Program-made: the position numbers and the translations under genes
The notes under the pieces: generated by a model
Databases searched by the model: none
Told to the model about the DNA's origin: nothing
Seen by the model: only the letters and a program-made list of their open reading frames with translations
Shown: positions 1-10,664 of the stretch, one piece after another
Layout: each line of letters begins with the position of its first letter
Numbering within the stretch: position 1 is the stretch's first letter
Assembly: GCA_023014335.1 (NCBI GenBank)
Contig: JAECYW010000015.1
Coordinates: forward strand, 1,674,001-1,738,000
DNA: 64,000 bases
DNA from: Galerina marginata
Taxonomy: Eukaryota; Basidiomycota; Agaricomycetes; Agaricales; Galerinaceae
Reading direction: 5' to 3'

Positions 1-147
1 CACTGAATCGCGTTGGGTCCAGGTACTCGAATGTGAGTCAGTTCTGCCTGATTCAGGTCGTTTGGTGCCTGAAATTGGTCTCCAGTATTATACGACCCAA
101 CACACCTTACGCCTCTATAGCTCTCGACAACATCCTTTCTCATAGGG

Positions 148-1450
148 GGAATTTTTTATCAACCTCCACCATGCAAGAGACTGCCGTGGCGATCGTGCAT
201 GCCTTCATTCTCAAAAATGTCGTTCACAGAACCAGCCCCGTAGAATTAAATCTTCTTCTACGTCGAACCCTCGCGTTCTATCACGAAACACTAGTTCAGG
301 GAAAGTCGACTGCCCAAGGTGGGTCCACTCGCATGAACTCCAATTTCCTAGGACTGATGTTAATGTAGAGGCTCACATTTCGCCCCACTTACCCGATTTA
401 ACGAAAGGTGAAGGTGTCTTCGACATGCTATCGCTCTGCAACCTTGTTCTTTTCTCTAATGTCCTTGACGGCCGCTCCTATATCCCTTGGCGAGCCTCGG
501 ATAGAGGAGCGTCGGATCTGGCCAATTTCGATCGCAACGGCATAGATAGCGAGGAGAGGTACAGAGCCACGTTTTCTAGGAGCATGGCTCTCAACATGCT
601 GCGCTGGTTCAGTCGCAACTTTGCTGCCGTCCGCGTCGACAGCGGTGAAGAAGTTGACTGCCTTAGGGACGTCGCTTACAGGTATTTGGTCGTGCAAGGC
701 AGAGCTTTGTTGAAATACAAGGAAAGAGCCGAGCAGGTCCACACTGCGAGTGGGGTTGAAGGTTGCACCTTCGTGACGCTGCAAAGGCAGGTAGAAGCAG
801 TAATGGACATTGACCCGTGGATTCAATCAGAATGGCAGGCAGCGGCAGTCAGTAAATCGATCAGCTTGACATGGGAAGATCGTCATCACTTCACTTTCTC
901 CAAACGTCCTGAGGAATTAGTTCCGGCTGAAGGTGAAAGTGAACGACGATCAAGAATTCGCGATTACGGTGTAGCAGGCAGTACCTGGTTGGATAAGCTT
1001 TTCGAATTGGGAGACAAGTGCAATTTCGACCCCACTGAATTGCGGAACGCCAGCGTTCAAACGGGTAAAAAGGGCGGCAATATGAAAGAGGAAGAAGCTG
1101 GATCGGAAGAAGAAGTACAGGACAACGGCGATTACCAGTCTACCAAGTGCTCCTCTGAGGACGGAGAACAGGACGACGATGACGACGACAAATACCAGCC
1201 TATCAAGTGCTCCTCTGAGGACGGAGAACAGTCAACGGGCCAGGAGGATGCAAGCGGTCTGCCTCTCGAGCGCAGCAATTCTCTTGTTGATGAAGATCCA
1301 ATTACTGCATTTACCGAAGACGAGGAAGAAGAGGAACTGGCGCCACGTCCTCCAAAGCGTCTCCGTGTACATGATGGAGTTGAAAGTTTGGAGGGTGAGG
1401 ATGACGGGGAAGATGGCAGACAAATCCTCAAGCGTCTCCATCGCTCTTGA
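148..1450 (+). CDS. Hypothetical protein with acidic C-terminal tail (5' end unresolved)
   Basis: I do not recognise this protein. The frame is open from a stop near 145 to the stop at 1450; the first ATG in frame is at 425 (341 aa). Upstream of it the same frame stays open and a plausible 3' splice acceptor (ctcatag) lies at about 147, so the gene probably starts in an exon further left and the 425 start may be internal. The part upstream of 425 is Cys/His-rich. The last 120 residues are very acidic and contain an imperfect tandem repeat built on KCSSEDGEQ (DNA repeat near 1146 and 1207), then a basic PPKRLRV stretch that could be a nuclear localisation signal. A nuclear role is only a guess from composition. 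Confidence 0.5.
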
Positions 1451-2162
1451 TCTTGTACCTTTTTTGTTGGCACCGAATAACATGTTGTCAGTTCCCTTGC
1501 TCTTTTTCGTTTATTATCTTGTCGTCGCGTAAGCGCATGTTCTATTCAGTTTGCTACGTATAAATAATCCCACATTGTATGCTAAACATCTTGAACAATG
1601 TTGAATCTGCTAAGTACGTTGAAATTCATTGAGAGAACCATGTGATGTTGTTGTCTGCCTGCCCTAAACAGACGACGAATATAGCACCTTTCCTAGTCAT
1701 GTGAGTCTTTTCTTTCCCTTCCACATCATCGGAACAAAAAACTTGACAGCATCTTAAAAATAGAATAGTAAACAGAGATGTCGACGCTTGAGTATCCAAG
1801 AAAAAAGCAAAGGATTGAGACGGTATGCATTGGTTGTGATTGTTGTTTGCGGTCAAGCTGAGCTCTCAGTGTGCAGAACCCATTTGTCGACATTGAAGCC
1901 AAAGTGGACACGGAGGAGGATGATGACGACAACGACGAGGTTGGAAGCAATCTCGGTAGGCTTTGGGTGTAATTTCATTCGTCCCCGGCTTACGTTGGTC
2001 CAGGTGGTTTCATTGCGGATGAAGACGAAAGTTGTTCATACAGCGCCTTCTTGCCCAATGCGCCGATTTCAGAGCACAACCCTCCAAACATACCAGATTG
2101 GCTGGATCGGCTGGTTGCCAAACAGATGGCAAAAGAACAACGGCAAAGGGAAGTCCGAGAAC

Positions 2163-2756
2163 TAGTGTTTGGAAGTTCAGTCCTAGGACTGCAAAAAGAC
2201 CGAACCAGGACCGGACCAGGACCGCAAAAGACCGAACCGTGCGGTCCGGTCTTTCGATTTTTGAGATCGTAAGACCGCAAAAGACCGGTCTTGGTGAACC
2301 GGTCTTCATCGGTTAGGACCGGTCCTTTGTACCCCTGTCAATACCCTTTAAAACGCACCCAAGAACGTATTTTTTGGTATAAATTTGACTAAGATACGAG
2401 CCAAACCATAAAATATTTCGAAAAAAGAGTAGATGTACCGGAATATTTTTGTAAGTACATCAATTCTCAACGTAAATTAACGTTCTCGGGCTTGTTTGAA
2501 AGCTAAAATGTATGTTAATAATTTTACCGATTCAAAATTCGAAAATATTTCGTGTTTTTAACAAAAATACCAGTCTTAAATTGATTATACGTTATTTGGT
2601 CAAAGACCGGTCCAGGACTGCGAAAGACCGCGGTCTTCGGTCTTTTGCGGTCTTCTGCGGTCTTCAGCAGTCCTAGGACCGATGTGAACCGGTCTCGGTC
2701 TCGGTCCAGGCCCCAGAGGGGTCAAAGACCGAACCGGACCGAACTTTCAATCACTA
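2163..2756. mobile_element. 594 bp hAT-type MITE with 8 bp target duplication
   Basis: Perfect 8 bp direct repeats CCGAGAAC flank the element (2155-2162 and 2757-2764). The ends are imperfect inverted repeats: left TAGTGTTTGGAAGTTCAGTC, right (reverse complement) TAGTGATTGAAAGTTCGGTC. Both subterminal regions are packed with AAAGACCG, ACCGGTC and CGGTCTT words in both orientations (about 2190-2330 and 2590-2740), around an AT-rich centre. There is no coding capacity. The 8 bp duplication and TAGTG-type ends are hallmarks of the hAT superfamily. It lies inside an exon of the Spt5-like gene. Confidence 0.9.
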
Positions 2757-3891
2757 CCGAGAACAAGACGCAGAGCTCCTCCCTCGAGCTGAAGATCATT
2801 TGTGGGAGGTTCTGTGCGCAGTGAGCCATTTTACGAAATTGAATGAGCTAGTTTTCCTTTAACAATGTACTTCAGCATGGGCGGGAGGAATCCGCCGTCT
2901 ATGACTTGATGACACGGGCCAATGATCTCTCTTCGTGCTCGTCGCTGTCTGCATTTGCGACAATTCCAGGTCGCATCTTTGTGGAAGCGCCGAAAGCAGC
3001 CGATGTGTTGTCGCTTATTAACGGGGTAAAGAACCTGAGAACGCGAGACCTCCGCCTAGTCCCAAATGATCTCATGGTCAAGTATCTCTCTTGGGGTCGT
3101 CCTGCGATTGAGGCACAAACATGGGCCCGTATACGCAAACGGAGTGCTTTCGGTATCCAGCATGACGGTGATCTTTGTTTGGTAACAAAGCTTGAGCGAG
3201 CTGGCTCACTAGAAGTTCGGCTGGTCCCAAGGCTGAAATGTAGCACTGGGCCGGATAAGAGGTTATTTCTTCCAGCTCTTGCGGACAAGTCATTGGGACA
3301 CGTCTCACAGTCGACTTCCAACGGTGTTCGGATATGGAGGTGGCAGTCGTTGGAATTTGGATCTGATGGCTTCAGGATCGCGAAAGGCATATCGGTACAT
3401 GATTTAGAAGGTGATGCGACGCCAACAGCAAAAGAACTGGATTTGTTCCAGAAATGTAGCGCTTTGCTGCCCGCTACACTCACATTGGCCAAACATTTGG
3501 TCGAAATTGCTGCAATGGTGGTGGGTGATCGTGTGCGGGTGATACGTGGGGACGAGCTCGGACAGATTGGCACCCTGTTGAGTCTTGGCGAGAATGAGGC
3601 ATCGCTGTCGGTGGAAGGAAGAACCGAGCCGTTGGAGACCAACACAGAGAACCTAGCAAGGCATTTCAAGGTTGGGGACCAAGTCGATATTTCGATAGGA
3701 GAACACGGAGGAAAAGTTGGATGGGTTATTGCCGTGTCCGATGGCGCATTGGATATCACGATCGTTCCGGACATCACTGTGAGTGCCTTCTTTCCCTTGC
3801 ATTCAAGAAGGCCTCAATTCTGGAGCAATAGACATCCATTCCGACCTTGTTTGTCACATTTCATTGTCAACAATTTAGACATGGAATGAAA

Positions 3892-3975
3892 GATGCGACA
3901 GCAATTTCTGCAGAAGACCGTGAAAAATATAGCTATGGACCGACAGATGCGACAGCATTCTCTCCCGAAGATCGG
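3892..3975 (+). repeat. 54 bp in-frame tandem duplication in the Spt5-like gene
   Basis: GATGCGACAGCA at 3892 recurs as GATGCGACAGCA at 3946, exactly 54 bases later, followed both times by an EDR-coding stretch. The encoded repeat is DATAxSxEDR with an 18-residue period. It lies just after an intron boundary that I could not resolve, so it may belong partly to the intron. Confidence 0.6.
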
Positions 3976-4837
3976 AAGGTAATGAGCTCGAATGAATACG
4001 CATGGATGAAAGGAAAGACGGTGCAAATTGTGGGGGCCCATGAGTACAAAGGAGTATTGGGCACGGTCAAGGACATATCGTTAGAGGGCGTCGCCGAGAT
4101 CGAGCTGAGACGGTTTCCTATCACCGTCACGAGCGTTGAGAAAGGACACTATATGTTTCTACGGTTAGTCTTGCATCTTTACTACTCAAATGGTATCTCT
4201 AATTTGCATTCTACTCCCAGCGAAGCACCATTGACTAGTTTAGGCTCGTTGCAACATGCAGCAGGTGTTTCACCAACTGCTGGCTCTTCGTCGACTGTTG
4301 TGGAGGGTACCCCCTTGCCGAGTGCCGATGATTTGGAAGGGCGCACGGGACATTGGGATGCCACCTTGGAGCCGGCAGTCGAGGATGACGTTCAGGACGA
4401 AGTCCAGAGAGATACGTCATGGGTGAACCAATGCTCCAAGCATTTGGTGGTCCGAGTGAGGGGTGAGGCTGCTGCACGTGAACTTCTATCATTGGAAGGC
4501 GATAAGGCATTCGTTCGATTTGGGATGGTGAATGCAGAAGTGCCATTGAAGGACCTGTCCATAACTCCACCGACAACTGCGGATGAAGTGATAGTTTGGC
4601 GTGGGCCTGTGTACTTGGGTGAGCGGTTCAAGGTTCAAAACATTGATGCTGCCAATGGTTTATGCACTCTGAGACCGATGGCATTAGTTGGAAAGAAGGC
4701 TTCGCGCACCCAGCAGCTAGCGTTCCCTTCACTTCCAATTGAGAACCTTGCGACCGCGTTTGCTTCGAAGCGAAAATTTTGAAATTATGCTGTTGTTCTA
4801 CCTGACATTATCTGTACGACAATGAAATATATTACCA

Positions 4838-6689
4838 CTAGTTAGCTGCAAATTGCTCATATAGAGCACTACTAATGTTACACGCTTCCAACCACACCAG
4901 ACGGCGCATGTCCATGTCTGATGAGGCCAGATTGACTCGGGTAGAGAGGTTATCATCTAGAATTTGGACTATATTTTGGGGAAATGGGCAGTTCGGTGCT
5001 TTGCATGGGACATGACTGACGCGGGGTGGTGCGGCATTGGCAGCAAAAGGATTGCCGTCTTCCCAAGTGTCTGGTTCTTGTTCCAGAAGGTGGGCAATGA
5101 TAGCAGGGTCTGCGGCCTCTTCCCAGTCTATCCCGTATAATGCTGGATTGTCGACAGCCTCGTCCTCCGGCTCCTGAATAAGGTGACGAATTCCTCGTGG
5201 TCCGTCCTGAACCATGCTAAACATGAACATGTCTATAGGGCTGCGATGATGTTGACCGCAGATCTCGAGGCGGTGAGCATTCCATGACTCTGCCCAATCC
5301 TGGGCATCTGCGTTAATAGAAGGAAGGAAGAGGTGGTGAAGTAGCCAGATGTGATGCGGATTTTGGGGGTTCAGACCACATTCTGCCTCCAACTTGATGA
5401 AGAAGTTCTTCCACTTCTGGCCAAAACCTGATGTAACATCATACCATAGGCGCTCTATCCGAGTATTGTGAACACTTCTAGATGGCAATCTCGGTGAATC
5501 AAGAGACATTATGTACAGAATTATTTATTGACATGCCTTCCGAAAATATAGCGTCCCGCTCCTCGAACATCTTCCATGTACTGAGCTACAAGGAGGTTCT
5601 CTGTGCCGTGATCGCCACGGACTCTGCTTGGAGTCCCATGAAGCGCAATGGCGTCGAGGAAGAGGTTCAGAACCGTCTGCGATCGGTTGTTATTGCTTGC
5701 ACGGATGCCGGTGACAAAACGTGAGTGTCCGTCTATAAAACAATGAATCACTATCTTGAACTTGATAAGACCTACAAATAGATGAGAACAAGGCAAAGAA
5801 GGAGGTAGCTCGGAAGAAAATTCACCGTGCTGGCCATCGTGATGCCAGAGCGAGTTGGCCCCGGCGACCTTGTATTCACAGCGGTGGATGGATCTGTCAC
5901 CAAATTGGCGTCCTGGACCATGGACGCGGATGTAGGATGCTGTGAGACGCTTGCGTGTTATCTTGAAACCATCGGCTTGGAGTTTTCCATCTATCATGCG
6001 CCTTCCAAAATCAGGAAACTGTTGAAGAATTTGGAAGACTTGTCGGTCAAGTTGATCGTCGCTGAGTTGTAGTGGACGAGTTCGACCGGATCGAGGGTTA
6101 CGAACGCGGATTTCTAAACCATCGGGATCCTGCTCAACAGCAAAGGGTGCTTCTCCCGGTACCACCAAGCCTGCCTCCAGGGCACGTCGACGGACAGTGC
6201 GCGCCGAGCATTGAAATACAGTGGCCAGGGCTTTGGGCCCACGCTGTCTAATTGCAGCCTGTAGGAACGGCTCATGAATGGATATACGAGGATGACCCCG
6301 CCGGCCCCCACTCTCCAGGTGTGATACCACCAAACCTTCGGCATCTGGTGGATCGGCTGTTCGAGACTGTGCATCATCTAAAGCTTGGAGCATGTCAGTA
6401 ATACTCTGACGTAGGGTGGCCCATTCTGCCGGAGGAAAGGAATGCTGGTGCTGTAGGTATTAGGTATTTAGACATGTCACAAGCTATACAATTTTTGAGA
6501 ACAGAATACTACACTCACAACCTCTGCAGCAGCAAGAAAGCCAAGGACGGCCTGGGTTTGACGTTGAATCTGTGGTCAATCACCAACGTGCACTCTCAGA
6601 GCTCGTATGACTTCATCTTGAAGATTCTCGTAGGTACGCCGGGTGTTATGAAGCGCTTGGTGGGTAGCTTGTTCGCGGAAATCCTCCAT
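4838..6689 (-). CDS. Integrase-core (DDE) domain protein of the agaricomycete type
   Basis: Minus-strand exons: 6689 to about 6519, 6450-5826, 5771-5537 and 5477-4838. The catalytic core reads WHHDGQHG | LIKFKIVIHCFIDGHSR ... RGDHGTEN ... GRSVHNTRIERLWYD, giving the D, D, E triad of a retroviral-integrase-like fold. Upstream is a helix-turn-helix-like stretch (ALATVFQCSARTVRRRALE). I know this as a multicopy 'integrase core domain' family in mushroom genomes, probably derived from a transposon or domesticated. Two oddities: the intron at 5536-5478 begins GC (GGAAG|gcatgt) rather than GT, and exon 1 has an in-frame TGA near 6570 in otherwise continuous coding sequence (GD*PQIQRQ). This copy may therefore be translated only from an internal start, or may be a recent pseudogene. 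No terminal repeats were found around it. Confidence 0.75.
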
Positions 6690-7419
6690 TGAGGAATACA
6701 ACTAATTGGAGCACATAAAAATCCTACACGCGACGCTTATCATTATACACGGGCGGCCGCATTGTGCCTGTCAATGTGGAACCTGCTTCTGACGGCATGT
6801 GAGCGACATTGGACATTAGTACTCCATTTATCAACCTTTATTTCTCAGATCTCAGTCTCTGCGCCATACTCCGTGGTGTCTGGCTCAGAAATTAGTTTGT
6901 TGTTCCTGCTTTTTCATGCAGTCAAGCGCCATGAACTCCCCATTTAAATGGTAAGTAGTATACAGTGTTTTTACCTCTTCGGATGCTAAGGCTTGGCCAG
7001 CGGTGCCAATGTGGTACAAATGAAGATGCGGTTGTTGGTGCATATGGATACCTTCAAGTGTCCATATGGTTTGCTTTGGGATATTAATAGTCTTCATATT
7101 GCGGACAGGATCCTGCGCGATATTGGACAATATATTTAATTTTATGTATTCTTAAGTGCAATTTCATTTTCATGTCTTGGGCACGATCTCGCACAATCTT
7201 GGTCAATCGAGACATTTTGGAATTTGGTTTTTGTAAGTCAAGAATTTCCCAAAAGTGTGAATATTTTGGGCATTGTCAGTCAAGAGCATTGTGAGTGTCG
7301 AGGCAGGTACTCAATCTTGTTGGATAGTGCTAGATCGAGCCTGTTGGCGCTATATTCTGTGCAATCTAACAAGACCTTGCAAGATAGTTCACAATCGTGT
7401 ATGCAAAGTCAATGTTTGT
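6690..7419. other. Intergenic, no gene recognised
   Basis: Short ORFs only, none with a recognisable motif. It holds scattered AT-rich words around gatattgg and caatcttg but no clear array or inverted repeat. It presumably contains the promoter of the integrase-core gene near 6690-6760 and the 3' region of the next minus-strand gene. Confidence 0.5.
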
Positions 7420-8691
7420 CTATTTTTGTCCAGTACGACCTGTCATATGGCTACGCTTGCGCGAGTACGGATTCTCCCACTCAGTGTCTGTAATTGGTTC
7501 GTGATTGAGGTTTCGCTGGAACGCGTTGTGGAACATGCGGGAAACGACCATGACTGAGTTCACCCATGGAAGGAACCGAGCGTAATTGTAAATGGGGGAG
7601 GTGGTCCGTTCGTCCTTCCTTAAGTTGTTGTCATTAGCGAACTGAAGGCTGAAGGCATGCTTCTCAGACTTGTGCCCGGCCCTTTTCGGGGTAGATTTCG
7701 AGGAGGCGACGTAGGAAAGGGCGTTAGCATCGTCTACGGCTTTGACGAGTCGAGTAGAGTCGCATTTTGGAGATATTTGAAGCCAGCCGACAACGACCGG
7801 CAGCAGCCAAAGCCACAAGGACCCGACGGAACCTCCATTGGTGTCAATATTGGCTTGAGGGCTCTGAGAGAAATAGTCGATAATGGTGAACACATATGCA
7901 ACGATGACCCATAAAGTGGACGTTGCTGCGGATATCGACCATGTATGTGTGTAATTAAGGCCCTCCAGAAGTTTTCTCCAGAACTTTCGATTCTGACGTA
8001 GTACAATGAGTGACGCGAGACGAGCTTCATCCGTGTTGACTTGGAGGGGCGATTGCTGCAAGCTGCTCAGAACCTGTACTGCCTCATGTACATTTGGATA
8101 TCGGCAGTCGGAAAAGAGGCGGGCGATCCATCGACCATTGAGAGCCGTTAACGCGAGGGAATATGCTGCGAGGGTGGGGGAGCCTAAAGTAAGAAGCATG
8201 GTGTTTAAATTGTCCAGCTTATCGTTCGATCCAAATGGCAATTGGGAAAGTAAAGCGAGCCAGGGGAGTAACCACGCGCTGAACTGCTGGGAGAATACAG
8301 TCCATACAAAAGGTTCTTGCCCAGTACCGCACTGCGAGACACACAGATCAAATGTGATTGCTGTGGCATTCGAGGATGACGGGGAGACGGGGTAGCCGTG
8401 GTTGTCGGTCTTTCCCTCAATGGTGAGGTTGTTGATATTATTTAGACACTGCTCGAAATTGACTGGTTTGGCAGCCTGGGCAAACACCACGGCCAATATC
8501 GCAGCGGTTACCCAAGCCTTCCCTGGTAACGATGCATGAGAAAGTTACCTTGTCGTTGCTAGTGAAAAACTCACACATAACGAGAATGGCTGGAAGCAGG
8601 CTCAGTTTATTAGACACAAGGGAAGTTTGGGCACGCTGGGAGAGCCGCAGCCTCAGCCGACTCGCAGAAAAGGGTAGAATATAGGATTCGG
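7420..8691 (-). CDS. Fungal multi-pass membrane protein, hypothetical
   Basis: The main exon runs from about 8522 to 7420 (about 366 aa). It is joined across a 52 bp intron (donor gtgagt near 8574, acceptor ccag near 8523) to an upstream exon that is open back to about 8691 (ESYILPFSASRLRLRLSQ ... LLPAILVMW). The joined sequence gives a hydrophobic helix (LVMWKAWVTAAILAVVFAQ), a lumenal Cys-containing segment with N-glycosylation sequons, further hydrophobic helices (WLLPWLALLSQL, AAYSLALTALNGRW, ATSTLWVIVAYVFTII, LWLWLLPVVVGWLQ) and a polar tail. I recall similar proteins of unknown function in Agaricomycetes. The N-terminal exon was not found. Confidence 0.6.
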
Positions 8692-8699
8692 TTGGTCGC

Positions 8700-9335
8700 T
8701 ATGTATACTTATATATGTAGGCTGTACGGTGTCGCTCAATGGTAGTGGGTTGACAGTAAGGGGTAGATAACGAAATATATGAGCTGATTCACCAATCAAA
8801 AACAGAAGACATCTTAAATCTCGATAGTTGGCAGCAACCGGAAACTCCTAGTTTGCCGCAATGCCCCATTGCGTTCTTTTATTGAGGAAAATTCGTCACT
8901 CCATCAGTCTGCCTGGGCACCGACGCCGTACCCAATGAGCTGCTAGCAAAAATACCGTATAGGAAGCAAAATGTGTGCGAACCTACTTACCCTAAAATGG
9001 GCTCGTTTTGGGAGAAAAGCACGAAAGACAAGATTTGCTTAGGGCCATCAATGGCCGTTTGTCCACCTACCGCAACATAGGCATTTGAGATTTTATCGCT
9101 GTCGCCGTTGAGGGCGTTCTAACCACCGTTGGATTACCGTAAGTATACTTCCGGCCGTCTGCTGTTACTACGGCGCGCACCGCAGCCTGTCAGGCTGCCA
9201 AACAAACTCTCAAATAAAAGATTACTGCGGGTCGAAAATCGGATTTGATGAGTGAACTCTGGTGGCAGTGTCCTCCCGGCGAATCGACATCGACGTCGAA
9301 AACCTTTGAGCTAAAGGAAGAGTTAGAGAGCTAAC
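8700..9335. other. Intergenic, nothing recognised
   Basis: No ORF of note and no clear repeat. It includes GC-richer patches near 9160-9200, and could hold the missing first exon of the membrane-protein gene. Confidence 0.4.
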
Positions 9336-10230
9336 GGATGTCACTTATCTAAGGGAAGATCAGACAGTGGGGCACGGAAACCCCTTTGGGCCTGAAGCCT
9401 TTATCATTAATGGTGTCATCGTGAGGATAGGGGAGTGATGAACACTTACCAGGCATTGTATAGTTGGCTTCGCCGAACGCGGGCAGGCTAGAAGTTAGAC
9501 AGAAAAAAAAGCGAAATATTGGAGGGGGGAAGAAACGAAAATGGGCGCATAACAAGAGGAAAAGAACATATAAACCAAGACGGTATGGGGAGGGAAAGGT
9601 CAGAGAGCATACATGCAGGAATCCTTCTAAGCTGAACACAGAAGACCTAGGTTGGAGAGAAAGCGAAGCCAATATCCAGAGGGGAAAAGAAATGGAAAAG
9701 ACGTATAACACAATGAAAAAGAAAATAAGAATTTATAGAAATCTCGCAATTAGAAACGAATGGTTAGCATGGACGAACATCATCCGGAGTCCACCCCCAA
9801 TGGATAAACAGATGATCAAACCGCCGAGCCAAGGACCACCGCCGATCGTTCTCATGGTCGACGACCCGTATTGTCCATGAAATGACAACGTCATCGTAGA
9901 GACAAGAAGGCCGGTTGAAAAGACCCGCGCGTGGGTGGTCCGAGACTAGACGCGGGGCCATGCATAAGAATGCGTAGCAAAGTTGAGAGGGGCGAGGGAT
10001 GGATGAAGAATGGGATAGTTGTAGAAGGGGTAGGAAACAGAAAGAGGGAAGAGAAAAAGGAAGCTAACAGGGAAGAATAAAATCACGTTCACGAAAAGTC
10101 GGAGCATCCATCTCCTGATGACTTGAAGTAAACCTACTAGAACGATATATTTTTCATTCATTACTCAAGAAACGAACATGCTTACCGACGAGATGTAGTC
10201 CATGATAGAACTTAGAGGGCGCCTAACCAA
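9336..10230 (-). pseudogene. Decayed multi-exon gene unit (copy A)
   Basis: This stretch shares order and sequence with 10,665-11,340 and 37,165-37,970. Shared landmarks are a short exon-like piece ending in ANYTMPG followed by gtaagtg (about 9444-9480, minus strand), a purine-rich block coding hydrophobic sequence on the minus strand, a block around GTCGACGACCCGTATTG (about 9856), and a piece with ACTTTTCGTGAACGTGA (about 10,100, minus strand). Reading frames differ between the copies and several splice sites are lost, so I read it as a decayed member of a tandem family of unknown function. Confidence 0.45.
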
Positions 10231-10664
10231 GCCTTCGTTAATTAGCCCAATGGAAAAATGCAGACATATACTTATCATCCAATCAAAATGCCACCTGAAG
10301 TCTCGATCTGGTACGGCGTGACGTTATTCATAGGTAACGAGCCAATTTATAGCTAAGGCGGTCTCCAGAACAGCTGCCTAGAGATGTACATGGACGTGCC
10401 TTTGAAATGAAACGAATAAGTATCGATCACGACGTGAAAGCTCGACAAAGCTGATAACGCACAAAAAATAAATTGTACGTGCTTCATAGCCAGGTCCAGA
10501 CAGAAAACTTGAAGAAGAGCGTAAGCGAATAATAATAGCAATAAACCAAAAAACGAAAAGGAAAAGGAAAAACGCATGCATGCTGTGGACAAAAAAACAT
10601 AGTAACCGCAGGATAAACCCACTCACAGAGCGAATTTGAATCCACGCTCGACTCCAGCACCTTT

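Larger units (their letters stand above)
1779..4782 (+). pseudogene. Spt5-like transcription elongation factor gene, interrupted by a MITE
   Basis: Spliced by eye: exon 1 at 1779-1822 (basic PRKKQR), exon 2 at 1877-1955 (NPFVDIEAKVD followed by an acidic run), exon 3 from 2004. The acidic N-terminus, the LWEHGREE...AVYDL stretch, an NGN-like domain (IPGRIFVEAPKAADV, about 2955-3010) and KOW-type segments (VGDRVRVIRGDELGQIG; KGKTVQIVGAHEYKGVLG; GPVYLGERFKV near the end) are in the order known for Spt5, the RNA polymerase II elongation and pausing factor. Exon 3 is split by a 594 bp hAT-type MITE (2163-2756). If the MITE and one target duplication are ignored the frame continues from VRE into QDAELLPRAEDHLWE. 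The MITE has no suitable GT-AG ends, so the gene is probably inactive here. Introns at about 2810-2876 and 4163-4219 look good; the one near 3781-3888 I could not phase. A diverged paralog is more likely than the essential housekeeping copy. Confidence 0.72.

Noticed and set aside
2155..2764. The MITE acting as a removable intron of the Spt5-like gene.
   Set aside because: No GT-AG pair restores the frame precisely; the element ends are TAGTG and CACTA.
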